Positions 34,992 through 46,752 are shown, counted from the stretch's first letter. The stretch is 64,000 bases of DNA from Lytechinus pictus (GCF_037042905.1 NC_087261.1:16056917-16120916); one strand, 5' to 3'. Made by a program: numbers and translations. Notes: generated by a model not told the origin, from the sequence alone.

Positions 34992-36838
34992 GGCCTGACT
35001 TGAAACGGATATTTCAATATTCGGATACCCGACACTGAAAACTGGACGGCGGACGGGTATTTGAAATTTTATCCTGAAATATAAAAAATAATATCCATTT
35101 GCACTTATTAGAGTTATATTTAATATTATCAGTTATATTTGAGTTTTGAACCTATCCGATGATGGAGAGAGTCAGCGTGCGCTAATTAAAATATTTATGA
35201 AAACCACAAAATTACGAGAAGCTGAATATTTTGGGTTGAATCTGTTTTGCAATCGGATTTGACAAATGTGAGTTAGCGTGAGGCTACTCGGGCTACGGCT
35301 ACAAATGTAGATCGTATGACTGTGTAAGCTATTAGTAAATGACTATTATTTGAGTTATACAAGTCGGGCCTAGTTACGATCCCATTTAATGGTTGCGAGA
35401 GTATGTGTGTTTATTTTTTAGGTCCGATCAAATGAAATAAGATGCAATGAATTTGACCGAGGCGAGTGTAAGTGCGAGTCTACTATAACTAAAAGTCTAA
35501 AACCAGACAGGCCTACATGTACATCATTCAGCTCACGCACGTGCTGTCCTGTCTGGACGTGTCTGGAGTGAATCGTCCGATATATATTTGGTCACATTAC
35601 ACTCGCTCCACCTTCAAATGGGATCGTACTTGGAATATTTTCATTTTCATGTCGGGTTTCCTCCCCATTCCCCAAATTATAGCCAAGCTTCTCATTTCTC
35701 AACTTCTGAAACATAATCACACTTCTAACAAAGATTCAAGACAAGATTTAATCACAGTAACAGTAACTAATCACTTACATTCATCACCAGTAAGTTTTAC
35801 TGCAAAACACGTCGATTCACAACCGACCACATACTCGGCGGGCGCACATCATAAACCTTTCTGGCACGATACCGCCTTTTAAGTATTAATTGTTGTTTAT
35901 GTGATGATGGATATCAAAATTTATAGTGGATATGCCATTTAAACTGAAATAAAGGAAAATGTGTGTTTTGTAATTTATATATTTAAATATTAATTCATGA
36001 AAGAGATTTTCAATTGACAATTATCATTCTTTCATAATTCTCATCATTCATCGCTATCATCTTCACCAATCTTGATAATCATTTAAAATCATTTTCACTA
36101 GCCATCACTCATCATCATCGTTATTCATTTCAGTTTCACTCTCATTATCATTCATCACAAAGTCCGTTATTATCATAATCACCAGTAAATCAGTATCATA
36201 ATAATTGACAGTACACATTAAAACATAGTTTCATAGTTTCAAAAATAATCATCTTCATTGGTAACCAAAGTTGCTGTGAGAAAAAGTAGAATTCATTTTG
36301 CATTTGATGAATAAATTACAAGAAACAACATGACACACCCGAGTAACCCGATCAACATTTATTTGACGCTTACATGTAAATGGTTTCAAATTATCTTCAT
36401 TCTTCACTCGCATTGAAAGTCGAGGTAAGAAAATATACGATGAGTTACGCATTTGAAATCATCAAAACAAGACGGGAAAGAAAAACGATCTTAAGCGACA
36501 CCATAGTGAAATCGCCATCGTTGTCAGAACGGAACTTCACTCCATTCACGGACGGTCATGCTCCAAAACTGATATAAGGTCATGTTTCAAAACTGATATA
36601 AAAACGATGGTTTTCGGCGGGAATATATTACCAAAGAAGATTAATTGATACTGGTGATTATATTGGCGACTAAAACTTATAAATTTTGTTGGTGAGTCTT
36701 ACTGAATTTAATGAGTTTTTGTGACAGGAAAGTGGTGAATCAGTTCATGTCCACGGATACCCGAACCCGAAAAATGAAAACCGTTATCCGTCCACGCGGG
36801 CGGAAACCGTTCGGATATCCGTTTGGTGGCAGCACTAA
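34992..36838. mobile_element. 1.85-kb element with inverted CGGATATCCG-rich ends
   Basis: GAAACGGATATTTCAATATT and CGGATACCCGACAC on the left face GGATACCCGAACCCG, AACCGTTCGGATATCCG and TTTGGTGGCAGC on the right. An inner fold-back pairs GTTACGATCCCATTT (35374) with AAATGGGATCGTACTT (35616). The frames inside (121 and 65 codons) are unrecognised. Confidence 0.5.
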
Positions 36839-36868
36839 TTATAACAAATAGGAATAATATTGATAGTA

Positions 36869-38460
36869 GGGGAGACCGGGGTTAGTTGGAACATTTTTGA
36901 CAAAAATGGCTGTAAAATCCAAATAGATTTTATTCGAGAAACAATCAATATATCAGCTTGAAGCATATATCTAAGGGCTTCAAATGCATAAAAATGTTAA
37001 CTCTATTATGGTTACGGAAAAAATCCACCTTGAACAAGACCATCGCAAACGTTCCAACTTACCCCAATACGTGGTAAGTTGGAACATGGTAAGGGGTAAG
37101 TTGGAACACTGCATGGTCGATTAAGAATTATACTAAAACTACTTAAAATTGTAATTTTACATGGTTTTTTTAATAGCCTATTTGCTTTATTTTTTCAAGT
37201 TCAAAATATTTGAAGTGTGGATTTGTTGAACTTTTTGTTTTCTATTATACAGCCACTCACGCAAGCAGACTGTGTAGTAGAATTCCGCATATTTGGGTGC
37301 GTTTGATTTTACATGCAATAAGTGTACTATCAGCAATGTTATGTACTTCTGCATCAAATTTTCAAGACAAAAATTAATTGTTTATATTTTTTTCATTAAT
37401 TAATTATGCAAATAAGCATATGAAATTTGCCCTAAATGTGTGTTTTTTTTTTTTAAGTTTTGCCTTTTTGGTGAGAGTATCAATTTTCACATTTATAACA
37501 AATATCCACCAAAAATTGCAAAAAATATAATTTCTTATGTATTTTTTGTTTTTTTATTTGTATTTCTTTGTTTTTTCCGATGAACTTTGTCGGGACTCTT
37601 TTTCGATCATAAATAGCATAAAATAAATCTATTTGAACCAACAAAAGTAAAAATAATCATACATTTATGACTATTGGTTGAAAACACAATTTGCATTGAC
37701 CTTGTACATGGAATCACGTTTTTGAGCAATTTTGGGTCCGACATGCACATTTATACAAAATGTTCATGTTTGGTCTCAAATGATGCGCAAGATTTGAAAG
37801 TAAAAAGTCAGCGAGCAGTGTAGTAAAAAAAATTCACGCGACGGTGTAGTGACCAAATTTCTTGAGGGGGGCTCAAATTGACCACCCCCAGTTTGATAAG
37901 GGTTAATATTGCATTAGGGGCCTACAATAAGCCTTAAATGCACACTCAGACCTAACTGATAAACAAAACAAGCATGGTATACAATACATGTTCAGAAGAG
38001 TGTGAAATACTTTATATATTTTTATTCATAATTATGTTTGGGGTAAGTTGAACATGTTCCAACTAGCCCCTTCAATTTTGTTCCAACTAACCCCGGAGGC
38101 CCATTTGACGTTTATAAGCTTACAGCACAAAAAAGGGACTTCACCATGGCATATTAATAACCTCATTTTGTAGCTTGGTACAAGTGTCTATCATACCCCA
38201 AACTGGCCAACTTGATCTATTAAACTTCTCTGAAATAATAAAACATTTCTGAAAGAGAAAAAATTACTCAGAAGGTCAAAAAACAAGAATTCCTTTCTAA
38301 CTTCACCAGGCTTGTTGCACATGTGTTGTCTGTAATATGGTGGATGGCTGTTGATAATGACAATAAATTGAGGGCAGTATTGCAGAAATTTATATAAAGA
38401 CGTTAAAGAAAATTACAATGTTTCAACTTTCCCCGCATTTCAACTAACCCCGGTCTCCCC
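36869..38460. mobile_element. 1.59-kb TIR element, GGGGAGACCGGGGTTAGTTG ends, TA duplication
   Basis: GGGGAGACCGGGGTTAGTTG and CAACTAACCCCGGTCTCCCC are perfect 20-base inverted ends flanked by TA. Subterminal words GGGGTAAGTTGGAACA and TTCCAACTAGCCCC recur, which gives a multi-copy binding-site layout. A TA target suggests Tc1/mariner-type mobilisation. No transposase frame is seen. Confidence 0.8.
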
Positions 38461-38462
38461 TA

Positions 38463-39126
38463 CATGTACATGTGGTACATTGTAAATTGCGAGGAAATTG
38501 TGCAAGTTTTCAATATTTTACAAAATGTCAAATTGACAATTGACTTACATGTAAGTATGTCGCAATGAATATTTTTCCCCTAATAATAGCTTACTTCCTT
38601 CCTTTTTGTGCCATGCAGGTGGTTTAGAAATTTGTAAAACGGAAAAGCAACTCATGTTTTATTGCTCTAGTCTAGATGAATTTGATATCTGGCACAGTGT
38701 CATTTTTTTGTGGTTTTCAAAGGCAAAATGTTCATTGTGAAATAATGCAAAATGAGAAATAAAGCAGTTTGCTGGAGTAATTTTCTATTATAAATCACCA
38801 GCGTTCGAGCTAGACCCATTTTAATGATCGGCGCTATTTCACGGCATTACAAAGCATTTTTATGTTGAGTTAGCGGTCTTAAAGCCAAAAGTAAAGGAAC
38901 ATCAATGTAATACAATCTGACATTAGCAAAATTTAGCAAATTCTTGAAAATAAACAAAAATGCAATATAAGAATATTCAAAAATGCAAATAAAACAAGAT
39001 TAAAGATGGAAATAAAAGCAATTTCTCTTTTCATACTACACTGTACATGAGGATACTTATTATGATAAGCCTGTATACATGTACATCCCTTTAATCACAT
39101 GTTCATTGATTTACATGTACATTATG
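38463..39126. other. No gene recognised
   Basis: AT-rich DNA. Confidence 0.5.
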
Positions 39127-39230
39127 CAGGGCCCTGCAATAACCCTTTTTATCTACTGGTCCAACCTGTTCATGTCAGACCAGTAGATACCCAGTTTTTC
39201 ACTTTTCTTGCTGGTCCGATATAAAATAAA
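39127..39230. repeat. ACTGGTCC dispersed repeat, copy of 16240 block
   Basis: AACCCTTTTTATCTACTGGTCC and TCAGACCAGTAGATACC match the 16245-16320 segment. Confidence 0.5.
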
Positions 39231-39379
39231 GTATAAAATGAAAAAACTGTTTCTGTCATTTTATATATGAATACTTTCCATGTTAAGTTTCCTTTTGACT
39301 ATAAGTTAACATGATAATATGAACCATGGACAATTGTTGTTGCGGCATTTATTTTTGCCCCCACTGATACATTTATTGA

Positions 39380-39680
39380 GCATTCTATTTTATTTAGTAA
39401 TTCATGCCCGCCTCCCCGCTCACGTCTCCCTCTCTTGTTCCCTTTCCTTCTCTTCTTTTCTCTGCCCTTTCCTTTGTATTGTTTGTTGTATTGTTTTTTT
39501 TGTCTATAGGCATATCCCGCCACAAGCCTCAGCTTTTAGGGTATACGCCTTCTTCTTTAAACCCAACATGTACATATTTATATTCTTCATAACAAATAGA
39601 TTTTTGTATGAATTAATGTTGACGAAAAATGTATATTGAAATTGAAGAAAATAAATGTTTACTTGAATTGAATTGAATGA
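39380..39680 (+). mobile_element. Probable 3' end of a LINE-type retrotransposon
   Basis: A pyrimidine-rich stretch is followed by GCATATCCCGCCACAAGCC, CAGCTTTTAGGGTATACGCC and CCAACATGTACATATTTAT, ending in (TTGAA)n at 39663-39678. This order resembles the 3' tail and end-repeat of invertebrate non-LTR elements. There is no reverse transcriptase. Identification is from memory of the style, not a search. Confidence 0.4.
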
Positions 39681-39794
39681 ACATCAGTCCTTTCACCGGA
39701 AGTGATCAAATTTTTTTACCGTCTACGGTTATATCAGACTTATCAGCATAAATTTGGAGAATTAATAGATTGTATCATGGTTGATTCGGAGTAA

Positions 39795-39943
39795 GGGCGT
39801 GTTCATACTTCCACTTTTCAGGCTAGAATCAGCTTTTTCATACGTGATTAGTCCAAAACATGGTTGCGTCCATGCTTACATTAAATTTAAACGACGTTTC
39901 AGAACGCCGATTCTGTCTCCGCAATGGAAGCATAAACACCCCC
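39795..39943. mobile_element. 149-bp MITE, GGGCGTGTTCATACTTCCAC ends
   Basis: GGGCGTGTTCATACTTCCAC and ATGGAAGCATAAACACCCCC are inverted with about four mismatches. Confidence 0.5.
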
Positions 39944-40382
39944 TCAGGGAATAGTTTTGCTTGACAAATTTGAATAGCATTTTTGGTTATAATAGAAAAG
40001 CTCTCAACTAAGTAATGTACAGTCCTATGTAAAAATATGCTATACAAAAGACTTAATGTCTAGCAGTCTTTCAAAAATGTTGAGCAAATTGCGATGCGAT
40101 ATCAGAAAAATTTCCTGTGTATACAAACCATAATTTGCATCTGTGCTGCAGTGCATTGTTCAATAGGTATACATTTTAGACAGTGATCTGAGTTTAATAA
40201 TTTAACCATTTTCATTTTTCTGATGGACTTTATTTTTAGGTCTTATGTTTTTTTTTTATGTATACATGGTTTCCTATTTACCAAAATCTTGTTATTATTT
40301 TGGTAGGAATTTTGTGAAGATGGCATTTCTAATTTGGTTAGAAAAAATGCTTAATTATCGCATTTCTTGCAGTGTATGACCT
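39944..40382. other. No feature recognised
   Basis: AT-rich DNA. Confidence 0.5.
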
Positions 40383-40642
40383 GGGCCCCATCTTACAAAG
40401 AGTTGCGATTGATCCGATTAATCGCAACTATGGAAAGTCAGCAACGTCAACATCTAAAATTACATGTTTGTTCAAAATATTTTCTAGAAATGATCAATAT
40501 ATTCACTGTTTTCTTGACAGTTCAATATGCTTCTCTTTGTTTTCAAAGGACATTGAGCCAATTTCCTACAGGAAAATTATGACATTGATTGATTTCCATA
40601 TACTTGATCTGATCAATCGTAACTCTTTGTGAGACAAGGCCC
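40383..40642. mobile_element. GGGCCCTGTCTCAC MITE, copy 2
   Basis: GGGCCCCATCTTACAAAGAG to TCTTTGTGAGACAAGGCCC. It has the same internal words, but its middle section is inverted relative to copy 1. It directly abuts the next MITE at 40643. Confidence 0.75.
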
Positions 40643-40866
40643 AGGGCTCTGTAACAAAAAGGTTTGCAATCAATCGCTAAATACCAATGTACAATCAAGA
40701 TCATCATTGCTTGCGCACTCTGTTTGAAATACTGACCGGGAGCCAATCAGTGCGGTTCTTTCATATTTGCAATTCATCACGAGTCCAGATGTAGGGAAAA
40801 CAACTTAATGATTGATTGATTTAAAGCTGAAATTACTTTGCAACAAGCAATGATTGCATTAGATAG
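40643..40866. mobile_element. Partial TGTAACA MITE abutting the previous element
   Basis: GGGCTCTGTAACAAAAAGGT and CAATCAATCGCTAAATACC match the 8865/16756 family left end. The right end is not clear. Confidence 0.4.
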
Positions 40867-41456
40867 TCTTCAAGATCAAGTGGTACAATATCATGCTCCA
40901 GTACATGTACATGAACATGTAGATTGATGTTATAATTATGCAAACTATTAAAGGTTTAATGCCATTAGAAAAAAAAAAGATTATGCAATGTTCATGTACG
41001 CTGAATAGCCAGCACACTCAAGATTCACAATGCAGATATGCACATGTGGGAACTTGTATTATCATTGCTTGGAAAAAGACTATCTATTTGGCACATACAT
41101 TTAATTTTTATACAGGAAAAAACACAAAGGCATGTAGTCTTTTGATTCTTTTCTGATCTAAAGATCATTATTTCATTACCACAGCTGGAATCCATAAGTT
41201 TTCGTCAAAGCAAATTATTCTGTGGTTGCGCTATTTACTTACATGTAGTAACTGGAATTGAATTCCGATATTAAGGATATAAAGACCTTACTGAGTAAAT
41301 TGTGATGCAAATATTTGTTTTCGATTGTGGCATGATTACCCAGGGCTTTCAGTTTTTCATCCTGTTTTGGTTTGCACGATTAATAAAAAAGCTGTAAGAG
41401 TAGAATTTGAATTTCACAGCAGATTTGTCTTTCTATGTAAGGACCCTTGAATTACT
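40867..41456. other. No feature recognised
   Basis: AT-rich DNA with ACATGTACATG words; frames are under 73 codons. Confidence 0.5.
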
Positions 41457-41944
41457 GATATGCTTTTCACACTGCACATATTTTCCTTACCCCCTGGAAA
41501 TTGGTTGGGCTAAGGGGTCTTAGCCACCCGTATCCCGGGGTTAAGCTTAGCCCACTTCGGTTTCACACTACGTTTTAGCAAAGTGGGCTAGCGCGGTAAA
41601 TAGCACGGTTCTATCTGGCCCTGCAAAAAAGCAGGGTAAGCGGGATTATTGCATTGCTAGCATTACAATCGCATTGCTACATGTATTAAAGAGATGCAGT
41701 GTGAAACAAAACCGAGCCAAAGGAGAAGTGGGGCTAAGCATTAGCCCATCACAAAAGTCAAAATGGCACATTAATCACGTTCTGTTAGGCAAAATCATCC
41801 TTATTCATGAGCTCTGCGATAGTCCGGGGTTAAGACGTTAACCCTGGCTAAGCAAATAGACTAGTAGTATGGGGTTATGAAAGACAGTGTGAAACCAAAA
41901 AGAGATAGTATGGGGTTAAGGAAATGCAGTGTGTAAAGCATATC
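41457..41944. mobile_element. 488-bp MITE, ATGCTTTTCACACTG family, copy 2, inverted
   Basis: GATATGCTTTTCACACTGCA and TGCAGTGTGTAAAGCATATC are inverted ends. The internal order is the reverse complement of copy 1 (ATAGTCCGGGGTTAAG against CCCGGACTATC). It lies about 650 bases upstream of the calcium sensor start exon. Confidence 0.75.
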
Positions 41945-41996
41945 AGTCAGAAAGGTGTATAACACTCAGTCATAGTACCTGCAGACGCCCACCTCT

Positions 41997-42260
41997 GGGT
42001 CCCGTCTAGTTACAACGTAGAGTTGTGATTGATCCAATCAACTGAAACTATGGAAATCCATCATTCTCATAATTTTTCTTGCAGGAAATTTACACATTAT
42101 ATCCTTTGTAAACAAAGAAGAAGCACACTGAATTGTCAAGAAAAATACATCATGATCTGAAAATATTTTGAACAAACGTTCATTTTAGATGTTGGCTTTG
42201 CTGGCTTTCCATATTTGTGGTTGATCGGATCAATCACAATTCTTTGTAAGACGGGACCCT
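41997..42260. mobile_element. GGGCCCTGTCTCAC MITE, copy 3
   Basis: GGGTCCCGTCTAGTTACAAC to CTTTGTAAGACGGGACCC. It ends 329 bases before the acceptor of the calcium sensor start exon. Confidence 0.75.
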
Positions 42261-42588
42261 GGTTCGCGTTTACAAAAATGTGATCTTCCTGTTTCCTAGA
42301 TCATCCTTTGGATCAAGTTAATATGAAATGATCAAACTTAGCGAAACAATCATGATGTCATGGATGAGTTTGATTATTTTCAAGAAGAAATTAACAGATA
42401 AAGAGGGGGGCATGATAAGCAGTATTGAAAATTAAAATTAATTTTGAACAGCTTTATACATGTATATTCCTTTTTAAATATCAAGAAATTTAGGTTATGC
42501 TGGATTAAAAAGTGTCTTTAAAAAGTAATTAATTTTAACATAATTTGGCTTTCTTTTATAATTTTTCATGTCTATTTTCTGCTTACAG

Positions 42589-42798
42589 ACCATAAATAAT
42601 ACAAGCTTTCTTGGAAGAAAACATCAAATATTGGAAGGATTCTAGAAATTTGGCCACCCATTGAGCCAGCCAACCTGCAGCATCTGTACCAAGCGAGGGC
42701 AGTAGATATAGGAAGTAGACTGCACAGAAGAGGGGGAGAGACGGACAGGCGGAGGGGGACGCGATTCGTGGAGTGACAGAGCGGCAAACTAGCGGAAG
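42589..42798 (+). other. 5' UTR part of the calcium sensor start exon
   Basis: The sequence just before 42589 is a pyrimidine-rich tract ending TGCTTACAG, a strong splice acceptor. The 210 bases between it and the ATG are purine-rich, with no in-frame ATG extension of the protein. They read naturally as untranslated leader in the same exon as the start codon. This implies at least one upstream non-coding exon and a promoter far to the left. The alternative is that transcription starts inside this stretch; no clear TATA box was seen. Confidence 0.6.
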
Positions 42799-42907
42799 AT
42801 GGGTAAACAGAATAGTAAATTGAGGCCAGAGATGCTGACAGATTTAAGGGAAAACACAGAATTCAACGAACACGAGCTACAAGAATGGTATAAAGGATTT
42901 CTAAAAG
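42799..42907 (+). CDS. Neurocalcin/hippocalcin-like calcium sensor, coding exon 1 (residues 1-36)
   Basis: This is the first coding exon of an EF-hand neuronal calcium sensor. The protein starts [13 protein letters not shown]; Gly2 followed by Lys-Gln-Asn-Ser is the N-myristoylation signal of this family, which drives the calcium-myristoyl switch onto membranes. The exon encodes the N-terminal helices up to GFLK and ends in phase 1 at a GTAAGC donor (42908). The ATG was chosen because it gives the conserved MGKQNSK start and lies 210 bases after a good acceptor. Joined with 46753-47021 and 48676-48882 the frame stays open for 194 residues, against about 193 for neurocalcin delta, HPCAL1 and hippocalcin. 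Family members bind calcium in neurons and regulate guanylate cyclases, channels and receptor traffic; that role is family knowledge. The sequence cannot decide between neurocalcin, HPCAL1 and hippocalcin, because one invertebrate gene is probably ancestral to all three. Confidence 0.96.
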
Positions 42908-43069
42908 GTAAGCAGCATTCATGGGTGAGTTGTCATTTGTTCTCACTCAAATTTGGCTACATGTTTAATTGACACTTTTATGCCCTACGTTTTCAAAGAT
43001 AAGTAGCACAAATTAGTGACTTAAAATGTGTATAGCAAAACCAAAGTAAAAAGGCATTTCTCAGGATTG

Positions 43070-43212
43070 TTAACCGTTCACCTCATCTGCGTTCAGTGCA
43101 GTGGAATGTGGGTACATGTCTTGCTGAAGGAAAACATGCCAGGGCTGGGATTCGAACCCACGTCCCTCTGATTGAAAAACAAGTCATAACCACTAGACCA
43201 CAACAACCCCAT
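43070..43212 (-). mobile_element. tRNA-derived SINE, minus strand, 5' part
   Basis: The minus strand carries GTGGTCTAGTGGTTATG (A box) and GGGTTCGAATCCCAG (B box), then the SINE body with TTCCTTCAGCAAGAC. It lies inside calcium sensor intron 1, opposite to the gene. It breaks off at about 43076, so the tail is missing. Confidence 0.65.
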
Positions 43213-43446
43213 CATACCTACTCTTTTTCTTTCTCTCATACACTCTCCCCACCCCCTCTACTTCTCGCTCCGTCTCTCTATCTCTCTCTCCCTCTTTATC
43301 TCTTCATCTGATTGAAAAACAAGTCGTAACCACTAGACCACAACACCCCCATCATACCAACTCTTTTTCTTTCTCTCATACACTCCCTCCCCCCCCCCCC
43401 CCCGTTTACTTCTCGCTCTGTCTCTCTCCCTCTTCCTTCATCTATT
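43167..43446. repeat. 140-bp tandem duplication of SINE head plus pyrimidine tract
   Basis: The block starting TGATTGAAAAACAAGTC at 43169 recurs at 43309. It includes the SINE A-box region, CATCATACC, CTCTTTTTCTTTCTCTCATA and pyrimidine-rich DNA. The second copy is interrupted by a run of C at about 43387-43404. This duplication explains the apparent second SINE head. Confidence 0.75.
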
Positions 43447-43858
43447 TCTTACACTTGCTCTCTATTTCTTTCTCTAACTCACTCCATTAATTCCATATCT
43501 CTGTTTTTTAATCTCTTTCTCTCCACCCATCTCTTCATTCCCCCCCCCCCCCCCATTCCAACCTCCTCTTTCCATCTCTACTAAATGTAGTATTGAGTGC
43601 ACCCTAATAGAGATGGAATGAATATGATACTGGAGGCAAGGCCCCCAGTGATTGATGCTTAAATAGATGAAGGGTGCGCAGAATAATGCACAAGGCAAAA
43701 TTCAAATTCATTCTGCTGCACATCTCATATTATTACAATTAGCATAACCTTTTCTTTGTCATTCCATTTTAGTACATACATGTACATATACTGTACATAT
43801 ATGGTTTATATTAATTTGGTTTTCAAGCAGTTGATATGCATCACATGGGTTAAACCCG

Positions 43859-44302
43859 TTGGCCCGTATTCTGAAGTCAGGTTTAACTTTAGACCATGGT
43901 CTAACTCTGTGCCAAAATTATGGGAAGCCAAAACTCAAAAATTATGCTTATATTGTATATTTCTTATAGTTACTGTTTTGTTTCCCGTTGCTTTCATAAT
44001 GAAAGAAATATTTCAGTAATCATTCTGAGACGGTTATAAATGATTTGAGCGTCATATGAGTTAATAATAATAATAATGATAGTCAGTTCTTGTATAGCGC
44101 ATAACACATTATGAATAACGTCTCTATGCGCTTCCAAAGGACTTGGATATTATTACCCTGGCTGTAGCTCAAGCAGCTTTTACGCGCAATTAATAAATTG
44201 AACATGTACTAATAGAGATTTGTGTTCCAATTGGCTCTCCATAGTTAAACCACAACTTTCAGCCAGGGTTTAATTTAAACCAGAGTTCAGAATATGGGCC
44301 AT
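43859..44302. mobile_element. 444-bp MITE, TTGGCCCGTATTCTGAA ends
   Basis: TTGGCCCGTATTCTGAAGTC and AGAGTTCAGAATATGGGCCA are inverted. AGGTTTAACTTTAGAC and TTTAATTTAAACC continue the pairing. A SINE tail is nested at 44063-44185. Confidence 0.75.
44063..44185 (-). mobile_element. SINE tail nested in a MITE
   Basis: (AAT)n is followed by TTCTTGTATAGCGCATAAC, ATGCGCTTCCAAAGG and ATTATTACCCTGGCTGTAGC. These match the reverse of the SINE tail and the body segment GGTAATAAT. It sits wholly inside the inverted-end element 43859-44302 and so inserted later. Confidence 0.5.
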
Positions 44303-44934
44303 TTGGTCTACTACTACATGTATCAGCTGGTCTTATTGCCAATTTGCCATTCGGTCTACACTACTCGTGACTCGTGGACTACGACCCACATGTTCAAATG
44401 CCAAGTTATTTTTGGTCGAATTTCTACTTTTGAAATTTTGTAATTTTACTTTTACTCATGAAAATTTGGCTCATAACAGTTTATCTATCCATATACAATG
44501 TACGTGTACATGTAGATTGTCTGGTGTTAGAGCAAGGGGGTATTTTTTTCCTAAAAGGGGGAAGTCCACCTTAAAAAATATACAAAACCCCACACATGTA
44601 CATGTATGTGCATGTAATCACAATCAGAGACACCCACATCCAGTGTTATTAAAGATCTATTAATTAGCTTAATAGGAATATTTGCTTTCAACAGTACCTC
44701 TTAATATAGGATCCCACATTGTTACGTTGTCAGACGCTGACGCCATCTACACAAATATGACCATCTCAGTGTGTAATTTCCTCTCTTCTGCATTGTACTC
44801 TGTATCATATATGATTATTAATTTTTCTTTTCCCTTAATCCGCTTTCTCTCTCTCTCTCTCTTTCTATTCATTAACTCTGGAGCTTAGATTTTTAATTTA
44901 TCTAATCTACTGATCTTTTATTTTTTCCCTCTTC

Positions 44935-45300
44935 CTTCTCTTTTTTTGTTGCCCTCGACCTTCATCGTCTTATCTTCTTTTCCTTCTCCCCATCCCCTTT
45001 TCCTTTACTTCTTCCTCTCCTGCTTCGTCTTCTCCTTCTTCTTCCCCTCTCTCTTCACTCTCCTCCTTTTCTTCCTTTTTTTTCTAATCCTTGTCATCCT
45101 TCCTGTCCTGATTTCTGTGCTGGCTCCTTTTCATTTTCTTCTTTCTCCTTGTCCTCCTCTCATCTTCACTACCCCTTCTCTTTCTCCTTCTTTTTCTCCG
45201 GCTCCTTCCTCTTTTCCTGCCCCTTACTCCTTCTCTCCTCTTCTTCCTTGCTTTATCTTCCTTCACTTTCTTTCTTTCCTCCTCCTCTTTTTCTCCTCAT
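44935..45300. repeat. 370-bp pyrimidine-rich tract
   Basis: A CTTCTTCCTCTCC-type strand asymmetry gives Phe/Leu/Ser plus frames and an Arg/Lys-rich minus frame, none of them a gene. Confidence 0.8.
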
Positions 45301-46345
45301 TTTTTGTTGTCTTAATCTATTTCTTACAGTACAGTGCAGCGCATCACTTTTTGTTGTTCCGCCATTATCAATTGTTGTCATGCTGTGTATTTTTCCCATG
45401 ATGATGTTTCTTTCATTTTATACATGCACATGTAGTTTCCCTCCTTTATCATGATATATAATATAAATAATAATAATATACTTATTTATATAGTGCAGAA
45501 ACTATGTGCATTCTTCTGCGCTGCAATTAAGAGCTTGCAAAATGCTTAAGAACAAATCTAGAAAAAGGGGAAAAAGAAATGTACATGTATGGGAATTATT
45601 TGAACTGATAGGTTTTTAGTCTAAGTTTGAACATTTCTACTGATGGACAGGATCTTGTGATATGATATGAAAACTATTGGTTTGTATAAATAATGTAGCT
45701 GTTTAATAACTTAACTTATTTCTCCATTGCATAAGTCCTTTTGACCAATAGTAACAAATTTTATTACAGACCAAAAAAAGGCAGAATGCCGCAGGATAGC
45801 CACAATTCCATTCAAAGTCTGTTTTCACAATTTTCATTTTCTTCTTGTAATAATATTTGATTTTGTCACTCTGACCTATGTATGGAGCAGAATCCAATTA
45901 AACTCATGCAGTGGGCTGCACAGCGCTGCAGTGAAAACTAATATAACAGCGTTACCGTCCCTCCTATGGGGGAAGATGTTTGTAATAATAATGACAGGAC
46001 CTATCTGCGACCTTCTTTTATTGTTTTGATTAATAGATAATAAATTGAGTTGGCATCTCGGCAAGGGTTGCGTGACAGAAGAGAGGGCTTGATCTTAAAT
46101 ACATTGTAATTGGTTTGTACATGACAGTAATTACAGGGGCCTCGATTTTTTCTCCATCAGCCAATATCTACAGGCATCTCTTTCTCTTTTCCTCTCTCTG
46201 TCTTTTTCTCTCTCTCTTCATAAGATAAAAAAACTAACAAGATATGCTAGTTACATGTATGTTTTATTATTATTTTTGCTTTGAGTGTGTAATTTTCACT
46301 GTTATTTTTCTTTCTCAGTACATTGACGTATCAATGAAGACTGAG

Positions 46346-46564
46346 GGGGTGTTGCAAGAAAATATTTGCGATCAATTGCAAATATTCTTTTGCAATTTTA
46401 CAACTGATAGATCAAAGTTAGCTGTAGCAAATGAGATTAAACTTCTTGTTTCAAGGAGCAACTTAGCAATCAATCACTAATTTTCAATTAACTGCAAGAC
46501 ATATGATTGATTAAGGGACCAAAAATTGACTTGCAATTGATCACAAGTTTCTTGCAACACCCCA
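46346..46564. mobile_element. 219-bp MITE, family with GTGTTGCAAGAAA ends
   Basis: GGGGTGTTGCAAGAAAATAT and CAAGTTTCTTGCAACACCCC are inverted termini. It ends about 190 bases before the acceptor of coding exon 2. A partial further copy of one end follows at 46566-46620. Confidence 0.7.
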
Positions 46565-46752
46565 TAAGTGGATGTTGCAAGAAAATATTCGCAATCAATT
46601 ATTTAAGTCAAGTTCTTGCATACACATAATTTTTGTGTGTGTGTGTGTGGCATGATTTAATTTGGATTTGAAAATGCTGGTTTGGGCTTGTATGATCATG
46701 AATGAAACGATAAATAACAATTCCTTATCTTTGATTTTTTTCTTGTCATCAG

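Larger units (their letters stand above)
42908..46752 (+). other. Calcium sensor intron 1 (3,845 bp) and its contents
   Basis: This phase-1 intron has a GTAAGC donor and a TTGTCATCAG acceptor. It contains SINE fragments, a 140-bp tandem duplication, a 444-bp inverted-end element with a SINE tail inside it, a 370-bp pyrimidine-rich tract at about 44935-45300, and a TGTTGCAAGAAA-type MITE about 190 bases before the acceptor. At 45461-45545 there is an (ATA)-rich stretch followed by TATATAGTGC, which resembles a SINE tail. I see no other coding exon in it. Confidence 0.85.

Noticed and set aside
44946..45454. Phe/Leu-rich 151-codon frame that could suggest a membrane protein
   Set aside because: It is translated pyrimidine-rich simple sequence in the calcium sensor intron, without a splice or homology signal.
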